Shown: positions 22,311 through 33,620, counted from the first letter of the stretch. The stretch: 64,000 nt of DNA from Pseudoips prasinana (GCA_951640165.1 OX621247.1:33082001-33146000), one strand, 5' to 3'. The notes: a model not told the origin generated them from the letters alone. Program-made: numbers and translations.

Positions 22311-23400
22311 TTTGTAAATATAGTTAATTATAATTAGTTATTGGTATATGTAGCTCATTAGATCGGAGGTTTGTAAAATTTATATTTAGATCTGAGTTTT
22401 ATGACATCATAAATGTATCAACATAATATAATAGTTTGTAAACTATTAAAACCAGGATATTTACAAAGTTTTTTTTTTACTTTCATCGAGTGTACTATAA
22501 TTTGAAATCGCCACCGTGACATGATCGCGAAAGGACGGTGAATATATTTCTATTTTCACTAACGAAATGTACCCCGAGTCCGTAATTTGTAAAATTGTAA
22601 TTTAATGAGAAATTGGCCAAGTTCTAAGAGAAGAGCCAATAAATCTGGCGTCATTATTCTCACTCGCTTATTGATATAGTTCACGTCCGTCAACAGTCAC
22701 GTCATAAGTATGTATGCCAGTTTAAAATAATATAATATAATCATGATTGTGTCATTCTCATTACTAATGATGTTCTGTGTTACTTATAGAATATTAATTA
22801 GTTGATCAATTAGCATATTTAAAAATGTGTAATATAGATTAATATAAATTATTGATTTATTTAAATATGATAGTCGACTTGCGCTTATCTGAGAAAGTTT
22901 AATAAACTATTTTTTGCGGGGCTTATAGATATTACAGTTTTCTGTCAGGAACTTGAATATAAAGCTTTGTACTTAAAAAGGAAAACCGAATCAAAATATT
23001 ATTCTATGACAGAGAATTTTAATTAGTGTTTTTATAAGTTACATTGGCACTTACTTCCATTAAGCTTACTATATTCAATAAATTTGTTATCTGTCCGTAC
23101 TCCTATTCTAAAGTTTCCTCACCTATGTGGAATTATCTTTTCCAAGATAAAAGTTAATTTGTAAGCTTATATGGAGTCAATATAATTTCATTTGTAAATC
23201 GGGCTATTTCGATTAATATAGAAGGCAGATAAAGTAAAAAGTTCAATAGAAAGATTAACAAACTTATAAACCTAAAGAGCTTTTTAAATTGAAAACATAG
23301 ACAAAGCGTTTTGGTAAATAGTTATTGCAAAGTATATCAAATAATTTTTGACTAGTAATTTACTAAATATTTTTTTAAACGACTACGCCCGCCGTATCGA
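22311..23400. other. AT-rich stretch, nothing recognised
   Basis: No domain, RNA gene or repeat boundary is evident. Confidence 0.45.
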
Positions 23401-23404
23401 ACAT

Positions 23405-23575
23405 TATCCCTGTGTCGCGTGGTACTTTACAAAATTATAATTGACGGACTCAAAATACATCCACAATCATATCATCTATTAAGGGTCACACAAATAGTTG
23501 TCCTGTGCGGGAATTGAACCGGGACACGAAGTGGCGAGGCGGCTGTAACCTAATCGCTACGTCACACGTGCATTA
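23405..23575 (-). mobile_element. SINE family B (reverse)
   Basis: GTACTTTACAAAATTATAA, ACACAAATAGTTGTCCTGTG and CGGGAATTGAACCGGGACAC (reverse B-box) lead to the tRNA-like head at the right. Confidence 0.7.
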
Positions 23576-24119
23576 TATTTCAACATTATTTGTTCCTATG
23601 TTATTTGCCGATCATAAGCATCAGAGTACTTTGAGAAATTCCTTAAATTTGGGGCGATTAAACATCGTGTAGTTTTAAGTGAGATATGGTGCTTTAAATC
23701 TTAATAGTGAGGGCATTTCTCAACGATTCTATGGAAAACTCCAGTATACAAATAAATTGACACACAGTGAAGATTATTTTATATTCCACTTGGTGTCAGG
23801 CGAGGAAAAAAAATATGTTTACTCTCTTTTTAATAAGTAAACTAACCAAAAAACGATTAAGCAAATCCACGATACAATACTCAATTAATATGTAGTGTTA
23901 ATTCCGCTAATTGTCAGTTCAATCAAACTGGGATGCAATTTGCTCCGCCCTCCTGCTGGCAATATATCACATGTTAATATGACCACTCTCAAGGGATGCT
24001 AGCGAGCAGTGCTCAAATGGCATCCCTTCATAATGGTCCGTGGAGGGCTAAAACAGGTGTCCTTCTAATATGTTCCCTTTTTTTCTCTCAATTTGTACCC
24101 CGGTGTGAATTAACTGACA

Positions 24120-24390
24120 ATATTAGACTAACACTCCATAGTTAGTTAGTTGGGCGACAGATTTCCGCACTTAGCCTCGTAATTGGGCCATTGTGCGTCG
24201 TACTTGTTTGCTAATCGAACCATTTTAGTTTCATCCAGAAGTCCAGGAGACCACGAAAGCCTGGCTTGAGGGCCTCCTGCAGTGTCTTCGATCATTCAGG
24301 AACTTTGCCCGTTGGTAAGCAACGCTCTTGCAGTGTAGGAGTACGTGTGCTGGTGTTTCTTCATTTGCCAATCTTGAAGAGGGACTAACA
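24120..24390 (-). pseudogene. LINE C-terminal fragment (same family as 30776)
   Basis: The reverse complement is nearly the same sequence as 30930-31170, encoding the Cys/His knuckle end (ETPAHVLLHCKSVAYQRAKF) and the conserved end GLLDFWMKLKWF. One base is missing after ..CTGAATGATC, shifting the frame. The enzyme core is absent. Confidence 0.75.
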
Positions 24391-24496
24391 CTCCATATTA
24401 ATTTTAGATTTTTATTCTTGTTTTAATACTTTTTACGTAATTTTGAGAGTAGCGTCAGTAGGATTTGTTAAACACCTAGTTTTTGACGTTTTTTAC

Positions 24497-24596
24497 ACTA
24501 CCTAGGCACATTTTAACGGCATCCATTTGAATGCCGTTAAAATTTGCCTAGGTAGTTGCCACACGTGAAGTCATTATTTAATGACTGCACGTGTGG
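24497..24596. repeat. Two adjacent hairpins
   Basis: Hairpin 1: ACTACCTAGGCACATTTTAA.. (24497-24522) pairs with 24531-24556 (one bulge). Hairpin 2: CCACACGTGAAGTCATT (24559-24575) pairs with AATGACTGCACGTGTGG (24580-24596). The second overlaps the start of the SINE that follows. Confidence 0.85.
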
Positions 24597-24790
24597 TGCA
24601 CTGGTTAAGTAAGTCAGCTCATTAATATTCAGTGCCATCGTGTTTCGGGTTCGATCCCTGCACAGGAAAAATGTTTGTATCACCTATAAATGGTTACTCC
24701 GAATCTGGGTGCACTGTGTCCGTAAATTGAATATTTGTAAAAGTCAGTTATTGTCCTACTACGGGCATTGTCTTCGTTTTTGTTTATAAG
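24590..24790 (+). mobile_element. SINE family B
   Basis: Head GTGTGGTGCACTGGTTAAG, B-box GGGTTCGATCCCTGC, then ATAAATGGTTACTCCGAATC and ATTTGTAAAAGTCAG. Confidence 0.7.
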
Positions 24791-24849
24791 AATTAAGTTA
24801 TATTAAAATTTAATTATACTAAGTATTGTTTGTCATTAATTGTTTATTT

Positions 24850-25185
24850 TTTATGGGAATAGTCCCTCCCTCTTACCCACCACTGCAATTTCTATAACCC
24901 AGGATCAACAGGGGCACCCAATGAAATGACACTGAGCGGTGAGGCTCAGGCATGTCCCTGGGAATCACTTTAATTTGCCTAACTTTGCCTTGGATCCCGC
25001 AACGAATTCACAGAAATAAACAAGGAGGAGTTTCAAAATTAATAGTCCCACTTCCCTCCGGATCAAAGCGGTAGACAGAAGGATAGAACGAGGCTGGAGC
25101 CTCATAAAACGAGAGAATTGCAACTAGAGAAGCCAGCTGCAAAACCAGCAATGATCAATTTTAAGGGTCCTAACTAAGTGAGCAA
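24850..25185 (-). mobile_element. LINE 3' UTR, long copy (family of 5555-6085)
   Basis: A near full-length reverse copy of the UTR: TCCCTCCCTCTTACCCACCA, CCCAGGATCAACAGGGGCAC, GGATCCCGCAACGAATTCAC, GCCTCATAAAACGAGAGAAT and AGAAGCCAGCTGCAAAACC. Confidence 0.7.
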
Positions 25186-25477
25186 ATATATATGTATGTA
25201 AGTCTCGATTGTGGAATTAAGTAGGTATAGGATTCTATCTCATATAAGTTCTTTTTCCGTTATCAAATAAGTCAGTAGAAAATAATAAGCAATTACTTAC
25301 CTACCTAACTATGCTTTGTCACGTATGACATGGCATCTATATTTCATCATTTATGAAAGTATGATGTAACCCGTTGCACTCTGTTGAGTAAAATGCTAAG
25401 AAAAGAGAAGTTACGTTACGTGTTTTTATGACCTATAACAGTACATGCCATGTAATAACAACAAATGACCCTTTTTA

Positions 25478-25794
25478 GGGTTCCGTGCCCAAAGAGTAAA
25501 ACGGGACCATATTGCTGTCTGTCTGTCCGTCTCTCATCAAGCTGTATTTCATGAACCGCGATAGTTAGACCGTTGAAATTTTCACAGATGATGTATTTCT
25601 GTTGCCCCTATAATAATAAATACTAACTAAAAAACACAATAAAATAAATATTCAAGGTGAATTTTTTTGCTCGTTTTTATAGATAATGGACGGGACCCTT
25701 CGTGCGCGAGTCCGACTCGCACTTGGCTGGTTTTTATAGATAAGGGTACGGAACCCTTCGTGCGGGAGTTCGACTCGCACTTGGCCGGTTTTAT
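25478..25794 (+). repeat. Lepidopteran GGGTTCCGT..ACTTGGCCGG repeat
   Basis: It starts AGGGTTCCGTGCCCAAAGAG and ends GACTCGCACTTGGCCGGTTTT. The terminal 60 bp or so is tandemly duplicated (the ACTTGGCTGG end is followed by a second ACTTGGCCGG end). Copies are at 32500-32785 and, in reverse, 45724-46305. The class is not certain. Confidence 0.7.
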
Positions 25795-25799
25795 ATTAA

Positions 25800-28660
25800 T
25801 AAATTACACGCAAATTGCTCTTGGACGAAGCCCACCATAGACACGCTTGCGCAGATCGCAAACAAATTATTAAATAAACCCAGAAACTAGAATTACTTAA
25901 TTGAATATTTGTTACACAACTGGTTCGGTAGATAAACAGCTAGTTACACTATCGCTAACTTATCATAAGTGCTAAGCAATGTATGTATATAAACATAAAA
26001 ATACATTACAACCATCTCTGATTGGGTAAGCCCATATTTTGACACTCTAATTAGGTCGTGTAATACCCGCCTATTTACATGTAACCATAAACAATTTAAA
26101 AAAAGAACATCGAATAACTCTGATGGAATTAAAAACATCAAACGCTATCGGATATTATATTACCATCGCTAGCCCATTATGACTATAATAATAGTGGATA
26201 TTTACATTCATGTACTCACCTAGATACCTATGTATAATGTCACTTTATCAATTAATATACATATCTATAACCGTACATAATAGTTCCATCAATATACAAT
26301 TGACCGACGCGACGCCCGCAACACTTCATTACAAAAAATATTGGTAAACGTACCATATATTGATAATAAAACAAAATGTTGCGCTCGCATGGGGAATAAC
26401 CCAGATATGTTTATATAGAATGCTTGTACAAGTGACGCCCACAAATATACACCAAATTAGTAACTATTACACGTAAACGTATAACAAGTAAAAATAGAGA
26501 GTAGGGATATTAAATATTAGCGATTGCATTGCAGATACCACACATCCGAATGCAGACATTTTACGTACTATGTCCGTGTATTCTTGATTCTACCTACTCA
26601 TACTTGAACATAATAAGTAGGTAGGTAAGTACCTACTTTAAAACTTGTAAATGAAAACTGTTTAAATATAAACAATTCGTGTATAAAAGGGTTATCGTGC
26701 CGATAAACAGATATAAAACAAACACTTTCGATGTTATAGAGCAATACTTTCTATATCAGCGAGTCGAGAGCGTTCCATCTCATGTCAAGTTCGCCGCCCG
26801 TTGCCATGCGAAATGTGAAGGCAATAATCAACGAAATAGACGACATTATGAATGGAACTATGGACTGCTTTTCCTCTTAAACACACAAGCCATCGGCCCA
26901 GCAACGACGCGAATTTTGCTGCATAATTTTCAAGGGCACCCAATACCTAACACGCGAACGACGCGTATGGACTACCGAAGGGGCCCCACGAAATCCCATC
27001 GATTCATGAATGAAACAAACACTTTACATCAGTGGAAAACTACACATAATCAATAGCAAATTAATAAAATTAACAGAGAAATAAAAGAAAATACTTACAA
27101 ACTCGTCAGTAGCGATACGTGTATAATCACATACATGACGTCATTTGACGCAACACAAACCCGAAAAAAACGAGTAAATTAAATAGTAACTGCTTCGAAA
27201 ACAACACCAAAATGAAATATGCACAATACTTTATTAAATACAATAAGATAGTTATGTCATTTATAGCGATTTAGAACATTTTACAATATTTATTTGTTGT
27301 CACCGACTCAGAGTTTTGACAAGATGGTCGCGCACCGACTGTTTTGCTTTGGTTGTCAGCTGATACGAAATACTGTTCTAATTCATACGAAATCGCAGTA
27401 TATACCTTCTCACTCTAACACACTACATTCTTACTACTGTGCAAGCGAGGTAAATGATACTACTCTCGTATTCTAACAGGACTTGAAATATAACAAACGT
27501 CATTTTCTTGTTGCATTTATTATTGCGAAGGAAAAGTCGCAAATAAAGTTATTTATTCTTTGTGATGAATTGAAAAGCGGCAGGAAATAGCTAAAAAGAT
27601 GTTTCTATTTCACAAGAGCACATAATTATGTATCAGTTGGTTATATTTGGGCGTGACATATTTTGTTGTTATTCTTATCAGTAGCGCCATCTAGGTAAAA
27701 GTAGACGAGCTATTTGTATCCCAATCAGCAAGGTCAGGTTTGCAATATTATTAAGCCTTGCAATATCTCGTTAAAGTACTTCTACAATTAGTCTGAAATT
27801 TAATAGATACCTTGTAAAATAATAAATACTGCGATTGAAATCTCTCAATTAACTCTATTTGGTTTATTACGCATTACCTGTGACTTTAATAGCGTGTTAA
27901 AGACTAACTTCGCACTCAACTTGTTTGCTACAAGACTACGGATTTCATGTATTTAATCATAGATGGCGTTAAAAGTATAATTTGTAATATAGCACGGGCA
28001 CTCAACAAAAATAGTCAATTGAGGATATTGTCGTATTGTAACTGTGGTATTTGTGTAAAATTGAGGTTCACAAATTGTGGGCCGTGTATGTAGATTAGGT
28101 CTTAGAATTATTATTATTCTTATTTTTCCATACAAAGGTGTATCAGATACATATTCCTTCTTAGCCGTTAGAAAAGACCATATTATTTTTTTACCGATAC
28201 AGATACCTGCAATTCGCTTTTAAAAATACATTATATAGGTATATGGACTATCTCGATAATAAACCGGAGAAACTGCGTAAAATGTAATTATAAAAAATTG
28301 AGAACTTCCTCCTATTTAGAGTTGGTTAAATGTTGGTGGCATTTCAATCGTTTTTGGATTGAGTAGCTACATAATAATATGTATATTTAGTAAGCAGCCA
28401 TTGTATTTTCCTTGTAATTTAATGATAACAAGTTTCATTTTATTTTAGTACCTAGTTCAGACACTAGAGGGTGTAATGGATAGATATAATCACTGTGGTG
28501 TTTAATATAATTTGTACCAAATAATATAGTAACAGTATTATATTATATTAATAAGAGAAAAATTTATGTATTTATTCCACTAGAAATTATGATAAAGGTT
28601 CTTAATTTAGATAATAGAAAATTGTGGAATGATGTATTTTATTTAATTTTTTTCATTATA
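25800..28660. other. Largely non-repetitive stretch, no gene recognised
   Basis: The longest part of the window without a repeat I can name. A TATA-box-like TATAAAAG is at 26682-26689, and a CRE-like TGACGTCA is at 27136-27143. Open frames here (up to 125 codons at 26679-27056) start without ATG or lack any domain. It could hold UTR, enhancer or noncoding RNA sequence, but nothing proves this. Confidence 0.35.
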
Positions 28661-28666
28661 TTTGTC

Positions 28667-29175
28667 TGCCTCGTTGGTCTAGCGGTAGCATGTTCAACCA
28701 CAGCTAATGAAGTCATGGGTTTCAATCCCGGGTCGGGCTAAAAAGTGATTTTGGGAATTTTCCGTAATAAGACACATACAACATGAGTTTATTCAAGGTT
28801 AGAGTCATCAGGTATCTTATGGGTACGCGCGGTCCACCTTCGACCACATCTTCACTTACCATCAGGTGTTATCGTGGTCAAGCGCAAATCCATCCAGAAA
28901 AAAAATGAAATTTCTCATTACTAGCCCGAAGTCTGGGAGTATGCGGTATTACACCTCCATACCTCGGAGAGCACGTAAAGCCATCGGTGCTGTACCTGAC
29001 CTCTTTCCGGTCGTGTCGCTTGTCGTCCCATCGGATCATAAGCGTGATGGAATAGAAAGTGCCCCTGTGTTTGCGCACACACTTGTGCACTCTAATAATA
29101 ACATGTCCTGCGCTGTTGGCTAGTCTCCATTGAGACTGGCCGCCGTGGCCGAAATTCGGCTTGGTTATTATTCTA
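28667..29175 (+). mobile_element. SINE family C with internal insertion
   Basis: tRNA-like head TGCCTCGTTGGTCTAGCGGTAG with B-box GGTTTCAATCCCGG, then AAAAGTGATTTTGGGAATT. Compared with the copy at 42328, about 140 bp (roughly 28766-28905) is inserted before TCTCATTACTAGCCCGAAGT. The tail reads GACTGGCCGCCGTGGCCGAA. Confidence 0.75.
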
Positions 29176-29273
29176 CTTATTTTAATTAATTTTTGGACAT
29201 GGTTTTATAGAATAACTTTGCGGAACGTAATGATTAAGTATAAGTACCTAGTAGTTATCAAAATATTGTTGGA

Positions 29274-29403
29274 AGCACATCAAGCTACCCCAATCTGTCA
29301 AATTTCCCCAATTGAAAGTGAACCTTAAACTTTTGTGATGAAGTTGAAAATCTATAAAAGTAATTTGACAGATTGGTGTAGCTGGATGTGCTGGCGTCTG
29401 TAC
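29274..29403. mobile_element. MITE, GTACAGACGCCAG family (left end truncated)
   Basis: GCACATCAAGCTACCCCAAT..CTGTCAAATTTCCCC and GACAGATTGG..CTGGCGTCTGTAC are inverted. The left GTACAGACGCCA is lost. Confidence 0.75.
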
Positions 29404-29514
29404 CTACATGGTCTAAACCTGTGAAGATGCCACAGCCTGTGTAAGTGTTTACAAATTGAGCATAGTTTTTAGTAAATATAGGTACGGGATATATCCTACA
29501 GCGTCATAAAACGA

Positions 29515-29640
29515 ACCGGAAGGCGCATTGTGGCAGGCCCTCAGTCAGTTGGACCTAAATGCTCTGAGGTTGGACCGATGACCTTGTGAGGGTCGCTGGA
29601 ATCCGCTGGATACTGATATGATAATGATGGTGATTATATG
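29515..29640 (+). mobile_element. RTE-type LINE 3' fragment
   Basis: ACGAACCGGAAGGCGCA..GTTGGACCGATGACCTTGTG..GGGTCGCTGGAATCCGCTGG, ending TGATATGATAATGATGG. Confidence 0.6.
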
Positions 29641-30124
29641 ATAAAAGAAAAAAGACTTATTCCCAACTAGCACAGATAGTCCATTACTTAAGTTAGTTTA
29701 CATCAAAGATAATATATATAATATATAATTAATGACGTTTAGTTTAATTAGGAGTTAAGTAAGTAAGTTAAGTGAACATAATATAAAATGGGTAATGTCA
29801 CTTTAATTTATGTACGAAACCATACCGCCAGCTAACTCTACGGTAACGCCATCTATTGGTACAATGAGTGAACTAAATAATTATAAAGTCATAAATTAAT
29901 TAAAAATAGTTTATTTCGGTATCTTATACTACTACAATTTATCTTACATAGGGGTCTCCTTTTAAGTATATTAAATACTTGTGATAAGAGGCCCCGCTCT
30001 TCACAGATCGTTCAAATGGAGAAGTGTGAATATCTAAATAACAAAAGTGTGTTTCCTGTTTAAAATAGAAAAAAAATATATGAATTTTTGTGGCTGAGTA
30101 AGTGTGGTGTTTGAGAAAGTGATG

Positions 30125-30185
30125 TGTGTGTGTGTGTGTGAGTGAGTCCGCGCGTGCGTGCGTGCATGCGTGCGTGTGTGTAGGT
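30125..30185. repeat. (TG)n / (CGTG)n microsatellite
   Basis: Pure TG dinucleotides grade into CGTG units; the reverse-strand open frame (HTHARTHARTH) is a by-product. Confidence 0.9.
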
Positions 30186-30291
30186 GAGTGAAGGATGTTT
30201 TAGTATAATTAGACAATAGTATGCAGTAAGGCTTCTACCTCGTCACAGGTCCTAAGTTTTAACCATTCGGTTAAGAACTTTTTACAGTCAC

Positions 30292-30550
30292 GAGGCGCTC
30301 ACAGCCAGATGCTCTCACCAGTCCGTAAGTGATTGGCGAAGTTAAGCAACTAGGCTCCAGTCAGTCCATAGATGGGTGACCGCCAAAGTGGTTTAATTTG
30401 TGAGCGTCTCCGTGCTTCGGAGGGCACGTTAAGTTGGCGGTCCCGGTTGTAGCCATTAGGCAACAGTCGTTAAGCCATGTCAGAGGCCTACTGGGCGGCT
30501 TGAACAACCCTGACACCAGGGTAACCACTGCCTATACGATAAGTAAGTTA
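30292..30550 (+). mobile_element. 5S-rRNA-like SINE, best copy
   Basis: From 30317 it tracks 5S rRNA: CAGTCCGTAAGTGATTGGCG, AAGTTAAGCAACTAGGCTCC (box A region), AGTCAGTCCATAGATGGGTG and ACCGCCAAAG (box C region). A non-5S body with GGAGGGCACGTTAAGTTGGC and GCCATGTCAGAGGCCTACTG follows. The end is CACTGCCTATACGATAAG, then TAAG repeats. Box A, spacing and box C match the type 1 Pol III promoter of 5S genes, so this belongs to the 5S-derived (SINE3-like) class. Confidence 0.7.
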
Positions 30551-30775
30551 GTCACGATATGTCAAATTATTAAAATTATAACGATGGGTTTGGTTGAGAA
30601 CAGACGACTTCTAAAATATTTCGAATTGTAGATAAGGATCTCTTCAGCAGTACAGATGGTGTTAAAGCGTCACGTTTCAAACTTATTTTGGTTTGGAGTC
30701 CATTGGGGTAAATAGCATCTGGGTCTCGATGTACGAATATTTTATAGCACTTTAGTTCTTTACATAAGTTAATAT

Positions 30776-31180
30776 ATGTTAGTTACGACACCAGAATGTA
30801 ATATTTGCGACTATAAAATATTCAGGAAGGATCTACGCATGGTGATAGGCACAATTACCGGACACTGCACGCTAAACAAACACCTCTTCAAGATTGGCGT
30901 CAAGGACAGCCCCCTGTGCAGAGGGTGCATTGAAAATGAAGAAACACAAGCACACGTACTGCTACATTGCAAGAGTGTTGCTTACCAACGGGCAAAGTTC
31001 CTGAATGATCCGAAGACACTGCAGGAGGCCCTCAAGCCAGGCTTTCGTGGTCTCCTGGACTTCTGGATGGAACTAAAATGGTTCGAGTAGCCAAACAAGT
31101 ATCACGCACAATGGCCCAATTGGGAGGCTAAGTGCGACAACATATCGCCCAACTAACTAACATATTCAAAATGAATGTAT
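30776..31180 (+). pseudogene. LINE protein C-terminus (post-RNase H)
   Basis: The open segment at 30776-31090 encodes the last 100 or so residues of an RNase H-bearing LINE protein: LRMVIGTITGHCTLNKHLFK, then LCRGCIENEETQAHVLLHC, a C-x2-C-x8-H-x4-C knuckle, and the end GLLDFWMELKWFE. Catalytic domains are missing. A 3' UTR (CACGCACAATGGCCCAATTG..) follows. A reverse copy is at 24120-24390. Confidence 0.75.
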
Positions 31181-31181
31181 A

Positions 31182-31794
31182 CAGGGTGGCCGAGGAGTTG
31201 ACGTTCAAACGCAAAATTTAGATACTTTATGATGAGGAGTAAGCGAATCACCCCCATGTATGTTCTACGATTTTGCGTTGTTTTGATACTTATGAGTCCT
31301 GAGCTCAAGCCTAATTTTGACCTTTCGAATACATTCTAAGTCAGTTCTGCAATGATTAGATAAACCATACTTTTTAGGGTATTAGGTTAAACTATGCTAA
31401 TTTGTTATCACAATAAAACTGAACCAGAAATGTTCAACAGAACGAGAAATAAATCGAAAACTGATGTTAGGTGAAATTTACGAAAAAAAGCATTATAAAA
31501 ATTCTATCTAGAGAACTACGCAAAATCGTAGAACATACATAGGGGTGATTAGGATACTCCTCATTTCACCGGAGCAGCATACCCGCGTTCCCGGGGCTCC
31601 CCCTATGAGGCGTCAGAAAAAGTCCGCGGCCGGTTACGTTTAGTCGGTGCGAGTCCGACATACCCACCCGCAGACACTTTTTGCGGGTGGCATGCGTAGG
31701 CATTCCCCCTGCCTTATCAAAATAAAAAAAAGGATACTCCTCATTATAAAGTATCTAAATTTTGCGTTTGAACGTCAACTATTCGGCCAGCCTG
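31182..31794. mobile_element. TA-flanked MITE with 60 bp inverted ends, interrupted
   Basis: CAGGGTGGCCGAGGAGTTGA..CGCAAAATTTAGATAC at the left mirrors GTATCTAAATTTTGCG..AACTATTCGGCCAGCCTG at the right. TA flanks both ends (31180-31181, 31795-31796). Excluding the nested retroposon and its target duplication (31566-31745), it is about 430 bp. No coding capacity. Confidence 0.8.
31566..31730 (+). mobile_element. 165 bp GC-rich retroposon with 15 bp target duplication
   Basis: AGGATACTCCTCATT at 31551-31565 is repeated exactly at 31731-31745. The insert starts TCACCGGAGCAGCATACCCG, contains GTCGGTGCGAGTCCGACATA and GGTGGCATGCGTAGGCATTC, and ends in the A-rich tail TCAAAATAAAAAAA. Tail plus duplication show LINE-mediated retroposition of a short RNA. 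I do not see convincing A/B boxes and do not recognise the source RNA. Confidence 0.8.
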
Positions 31795-31948
31795 TATATA
31801 TGCATTCTAAATATGTTGGCAAGGATATTCCTTGTACCTACGATAGCGAAAGCTATACTGTATTCTTCGGCAAAATACGCTACGTTTAAATAATAAACCA
31901 ATAAGACCGAATAAGCTTTGCGTATTTTAATCTTGTTGTCTCTGTAAA

Positions 31949-32375
31949 TCTTACTAATATTATAAATGCGAAAGTTTGTGAGTGATTAGCATGAAACTAT
32001 TAAAGTGATCTGCTGATCCCAGGAATACTAGAAGGGTTGATTATGTATGTAATAAAACCTCAACTAATATTTGAACTGTTGGTATATTGGTCTCTTTTTG
32101 TCCTCTGATAGCTCTGACAAAACAAAATTGTCATGACCTAGGTGTGCAGTGTGAACGAAACCATACCGCCATCTATTTTAGCACTAATGCCACCTAATGA
32201 CACAGAGTGTGAAACTTGTATAAATATTGTTCTATTAGATGACGGTATTGGTCGTAAACAGTGAGTATGTTTGTTACTCTTTCACCCAAAAACTACGGAA
32301 CGGATTTTGGAGAAAGTTTGTAGTACTTAATAAAGCTTGTATCTATATCTGAATAACACATAAGGGCACAGCTAG
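31949..32375 (+). mobile_element. Helitron relic with internal insertion
   Basis: TCTTACTAATATTATAAATG start, TGTTTGTTACTCTTTCACCC middle, and GGGCACAGCTAG end before T. The usually contiguous start and middle parts are separated by about 275 bp (31990-32265) of foreign sequence. Confidence 0.65.
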
Positions 32376-32499
32376 TATTCTAATATTTACAGAGATAAAA
32401 AAAGTCAACGAGGACAAACATCTAATATTAGCCACAGTGGCTCAGGTAAATGCTTCAATATTACATTGAAACCCTCGTGGTTCGGGGGTAATTCCATTT

Positions 32500-32785
32500 T
32501 TAGAGTTCCGTACCCAAAGGGTAAAACGGGACCTACTAAGGTTTCGCTGTCTGTCCGTCTGTCACCAGGCTGTATCTCATGAACCGTGATATTTGGACAG
32601 TGGAAATTTTCACAGATGATGTATTTCTGTTTCCGCTATGACAACAAATACTAAAAAACGAAATAAAACTAATATTTAGGGGGGCCCCCAGGCAACAAAC
32701 GTGAATTTTATGCTCGTTTTTATAGATAATGGTACGGAAACCTAGGTGCGCGAGTCCGACTCGCACTTGGCCGGTTTTTTAATTC
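32500..32785 (+). repeat. Lepidopteran GAGTTCCGTACCC..ACTTGGCCGG repeat
   Basis: AGAGTTCCGTACCCAAAGGG, then CTGTATCTCATGAACCGTGA and TTTTCACAGATGATGTATTT, ending GACTCGCACTTGGCCGG; same family as 25478-25794, without the duplicated end. Confidence 0.7.
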
Positions 32786-32977
32786 GGTCAGTTAGGTATA
32801 TGGGTCGGTCTACTCTTCACGTTACACCTTGTGTATTACTTCTGAGTGTGAGTGTGCTAAATTGATTGGTGTCCCTAAATTGAGTGCTCTTTTATTTCAT
32901 TAAATCGCAAAACAAGTTATAACCTAACTTATCGTAAGTCGTTGCTAGCCACTCAGAGCACTCGCGTGTTACACACT

Positions 32978-33239
32978 TACTACTTACTTATCGTATGGGC
33001 AGTGGTTACCCTGGTGTCAGAGTTGTTCCAGCCGCCCAGTAGGCCTCTGAAATGGCTTAACGACTGTTGCCTAATGGCTACAACCGGGACCGACAACTTA
33101 ACGTGCCCTCCGAAGCACGGAGACGCTCAGAAATGAAACCACTTTGGCGGACACCCATCTAAGGACTGACTGCGAGCCTAGTTGCTTAACCTCGCCAATC
33201 ACTTACGGACCGGTGAGAGCATCTGGCTATGAGCGCCTC
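32978..33239 (-). mobile_element. 5S-rRNA-like SINE (reverse)
   Basis: A reverse copy of 30292-30550: TTATCGTATGGGCAGTGGTT tail first, CGCCCAGTAGGCCTCTGAAA body, then the 5S-like head (TTGCTTAACCTCGCCAATCA, ACTTACGGACCGGTGAGAG). In this copy the box C region reads CGGACACCCATCTAAGG. Confidence 0.7.
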
Positions 33240-33549
33240 TGTTACACACTGGTAGATAAGATCTTTTACATTTACGAATCAATTTAATTTGATCGAATAC
33301 TCGTCAAAGGTGATTGTTATTTTTCATTCTGAATTGTTAACGTGACTGATTGGACCAATTGGGGTTGTTCGATTTTATGAAATGGAAATTATATGGCACT
33401 AAATGTAGGTACTAGTCAAATTGCATCAAGTTACCGGTCTAAGTAACAGTTAAAAGTTATAGAGAATCACAAAGTTTAAGATTCGTTAATTTTTTTTTAT
33501 CCGGACGGATATTAGCAAGGGAATCCTAAATTTGATCTGCCAGCGTGTA

Positions 33550-33620
33550 TCGTTCGTAGCTTAACGCAGAGCGCCTACCCCGGATTGGTAGATGGTGCAG
33601 GTTCGAGACCCACCGGACGA
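33550..33620 (+). other. tRNA-like cloverleaf (pseudogene or SINE head)
   Basis: The 7 bp acceptor stem TCGTTCG/CGGACGA pairs throughout (one G-T). D stem GCTT/GAGC, anticodon stem CTACC/GGTAG, and T loop TTCGAGA. The anticodon loop would be CCGGATT, lacking the usual T33. Only three of five T-stem pairs form, and no T-run terminator follows. Probably a decayed tRNA or an orphan SINE head rather than a working gene. Confidence 0.4.

Noticed and set aside
26679..27056. 125-codon open frame
   Set aside because: It begins at GTG, not ATG, overlaps a TATA-like box, and shows no domain or codon pattern of a protein; listed only as unassigned sequence.
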